Shown: in pieces, positions 4,515 to 5,511 of the stretch | Layout: each line of letters starts with the position of its first letter | How positions within the stretch are numbered: position 1 is the stretch's first letter | From: an uncultured Clostridia bacterium | Lineage (GTDB): Bacteria; Bacillota; Clostridia; Oscillospirales; CAG-272 | Direction of reading: 5' to 3' | Length of the DNA: 5,511 nucleotides | NCBI GenBank assembly: GCA_904501765.1 | Contig: CAJGCM010000147.1 | Location: 1 to 5,511, forward strand | Notes under the pieces: generated by a model | What the model was told of the DNA's origin: nothing | Seen by the model: only the letters and a program-made list of their open reading frames with translations | The model's database searches: none | Translations under genes and position numbers: made by a program

Positions 4515-5511
4515 TTAATTTGTTGTTCCTACGTTTTTAAGTGTAGGATGCGCCCCTTCGCTGAAGCTCCAATCATCAGCAGACCAGTTAAGCCTATCGG
4601 TATGGAAGCTGACAGACTGAAGGGCAGACATATTAGATGCAATCCCATAAGTATTCGTCGCAGAATAGGTCGTAGTACCATTCTCTACTACCGTAAATTT
4701 CTGACCGCTATAACGGTAGCATTTGGTTATTGTACCTTCATCATTATGACCAACCAAGCCGCCGGCATTGCTGTAGCTGTAGGAGCTGGAGTAGCTGGAG
4801 GCGCTGGAGCTAACGTCACCGGTTGCATAGCAGTTCGTTATTGTACCATAATAATTATGACCAACCAAGCCGCCGGCATTGCTGTAGCTGTAGGAGCTGG
4901 AGTAGCTGGAGGCGCTGGAGCTAACGTCACCGGTTGCATAGCAGTTCGTTATTGTACCATCATAATTATAACCAACCAAGCCGCCGGCATAGCTGTAGAA
5001 GCTGGAGGAGCTGGAGGAGCTGGAGGAGCTGGAGCTGGTAACGTCACCGGTTGCATAGCAGTTAGTTATTGCACCAAAATTTCTACCAACCAAGCCGCCG
5101 GCATAGCTGTAGGAGTCGGAGCGGGAGGAGCTGGAGGAGCTGGAGGATCTGGAAACGTTACCCGATGCATAACAGTTCGTTATTGTACCTTCATCAGAAC
5201 CAACCAAGCCGCCGGCATAGCTGGAGGAGCTGGAGTAGCTGGAGCTGGAGCTGGAGCTGGAGCAGTTAACATTACCGGTTGCATAGCAGTTCGTTTTTGT
5301 TCCTTCATCATTATAACCAACCAAGCCGCCGGCATAGCTGTAGGCGTAGGAGGCGCTGGAGGAGCTGGAGGAGCTGGAGGAGCTGTAGCTAACGTCACCA
5401 GTTGCATAGCAGTTCGTTATTGTACCTTCATCATTATAACCAACCAAGCCGCCGGCATAGCTGTAGGCGTAGGAGGTGCTGGAGGAGCTGGAGGAGCTGA
5501 AGGATCTGGAG
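4515..5511 (-). CDS. Ser-rich GLUG-repeat protein, probably cell-surface or secreted; 5' end outside the window
   Basis: The frame is open from the right edge to TAA at 4515, 331 residues in view. The apparent TTG start at 5447 is only the Leu of an AGGLVG motif; reading continues another 21 codons to the edge. Seven GLUG motifs of the form (Y/N)AGGLVGxNxxGTITNCYATG(D/N)V alternate with linkers of mostly Ser plus Tyr and Ala (for example SYSSSSSSSSSSASYAYS). Units are 37-41 residues. Repeat 3 lacks one residue (GSDEG). After the last, altered motif (TKCYRYSGQ) comes a tail with LNWSADDWSFSEGAHPTLK, the kind of end module common in GLUG proteins, then GTTN-stop. GLUG motifs occur in secreted and surface proteins such as IgA peptidases and probably form beta-solenoids (family knowledge). 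No LPxTG, hydrophobic tail or dockerin is at this end, so anchoring or the signal peptide must be upstream or absent. The substrate or ligand is unknown. Confidence 0.88.
   Translation of the reverse strand, partial: SRSFSSSSSSSTSYAYSYAGGLVGYNDEGTITNCYATGDVSYSSSSSSSSSSASYAYSYAGGLVGYNDEGTKTNCYATGNVNCSSSSSSSSYSSSSSYAGGLVGSDEGTITNCYASGNVSRSSSSSSSSRSDSYSYAGGLVGRNFGAITNCYATGDVTSSSSSSSSSSSSFYSYAGGLVGYNYDGTITNCYATGDVSSSASSYSSSYSYSNAGGLVGHNYYGTITNCYATGDVSSSASSYSSSYSYSNAGGLVGHNDEGTITKCYRYSGQKFTVVENGTTTYSATNTYGIASNMSALQSVSFHTDRLNWSADDWSFSEGAHPTLKNVGTTN
4749..5511 (-). repeat. tandem array of 111-123 bp GLUG coding repeats
   Basis: The word ACCAACCAAGCCGCCGGCA begins at 4749, 4860, 4971, 5085, 5199, 5316 and 5439 (first base may vary), giving periods of 111, 111, 114, 114, 117 and 123 bp, all multiples of 3. 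The linkers consist of a 9-bp sub-repeat, AGCTCCTCC on the coding strand, encoding Ser-Ser-Ser, so length changes keep the frame. The low complexity also opens a false Ala/Pro-rich frame (about 5180-5407). Confidence 0.9.

Noticed and set aside
5069..5407. Ser/Arg/Trp-rich and Ala/Pro-rich frames in the GLUG region
   Set aside because: They arise automatically from the 9-bp low-complexity repeat read in other frames.
4749..5511. CRISPR-like periodic repeats
   Set aside because: Repeat period is 111-123 bp, in frame, and encodes a known protein motif; there are no 25-40 bp repeats with unique spacers.
1..5511. Functional link between serine biosynthesis and the Ser-rich protein
   Set aside because: They are separated by a tRNA operon, two terminators and opposite context; Ser-rich linkers alone do not justify a link.

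Overview
The window looks like the chromosome of a low-to-mid GC Gram-positive anaerobe. Clostridia is likely, and a gut Oscillospirales-type genome is my best guess. This is inferred from consensus sigma-A promoters, tRNAs with encoded CCA, the ~390-residue ACT-domain type of phosphoglycerate dehydrogenase, and a GLUG-repeat surface-type protein. I cannot name a species.

Layout. The minus strand at 1-2303 carries a two-gene serine biosynthesis operon, serC then serA. serA runs off the left edge. The genes are separated by 111 nt holding a strong stem-loop, and a perfect TTGACA-17-TATAAT promoter lies upstream of serC. A second perfect consensus promoter diverges from it on the plus strand and drives a tRNA-Met(CAT) / tRNA-Glu(TTC) pair that ends at a clear intrinsic terminator (to about 2769).

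From 2770 to 3385 there is no credible gene. The stretch is packed with inverted repeats, and these resolve into three units of the same architecture: a GAAC...GGAGTTCG hairpin, then a domain closed by a 9-11 bp stem, then ATTC(TCCCAC). The flanking words GGAGTTCG and ATTCTCCCAC also make up the T-arm of the adjacent tRNA-Glu. This is the most unusual structure in the window.

The minus strand from 5511 back to 3386 carries a second group: a 5'-truncated, Ser-rich GLUG-repeat protein (seven repeats in view), a perfect 13-bp hairpin, a DUF2806-like protein of unknown function, a start-less remnant of a small membrane protein, and an intrinsic terminator.

Function. serA and serC catalyse the first two committed steps from 3-phosphoglycerate to phosphoserine; serB is not in view. 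The GLUG gene is probably an exported repeat protein with rapidly evolving linkers, since two of its 111-bp repeats differ at only two positions. I see no functional link between the serine operon and the GLUG/DUF2806 pair.
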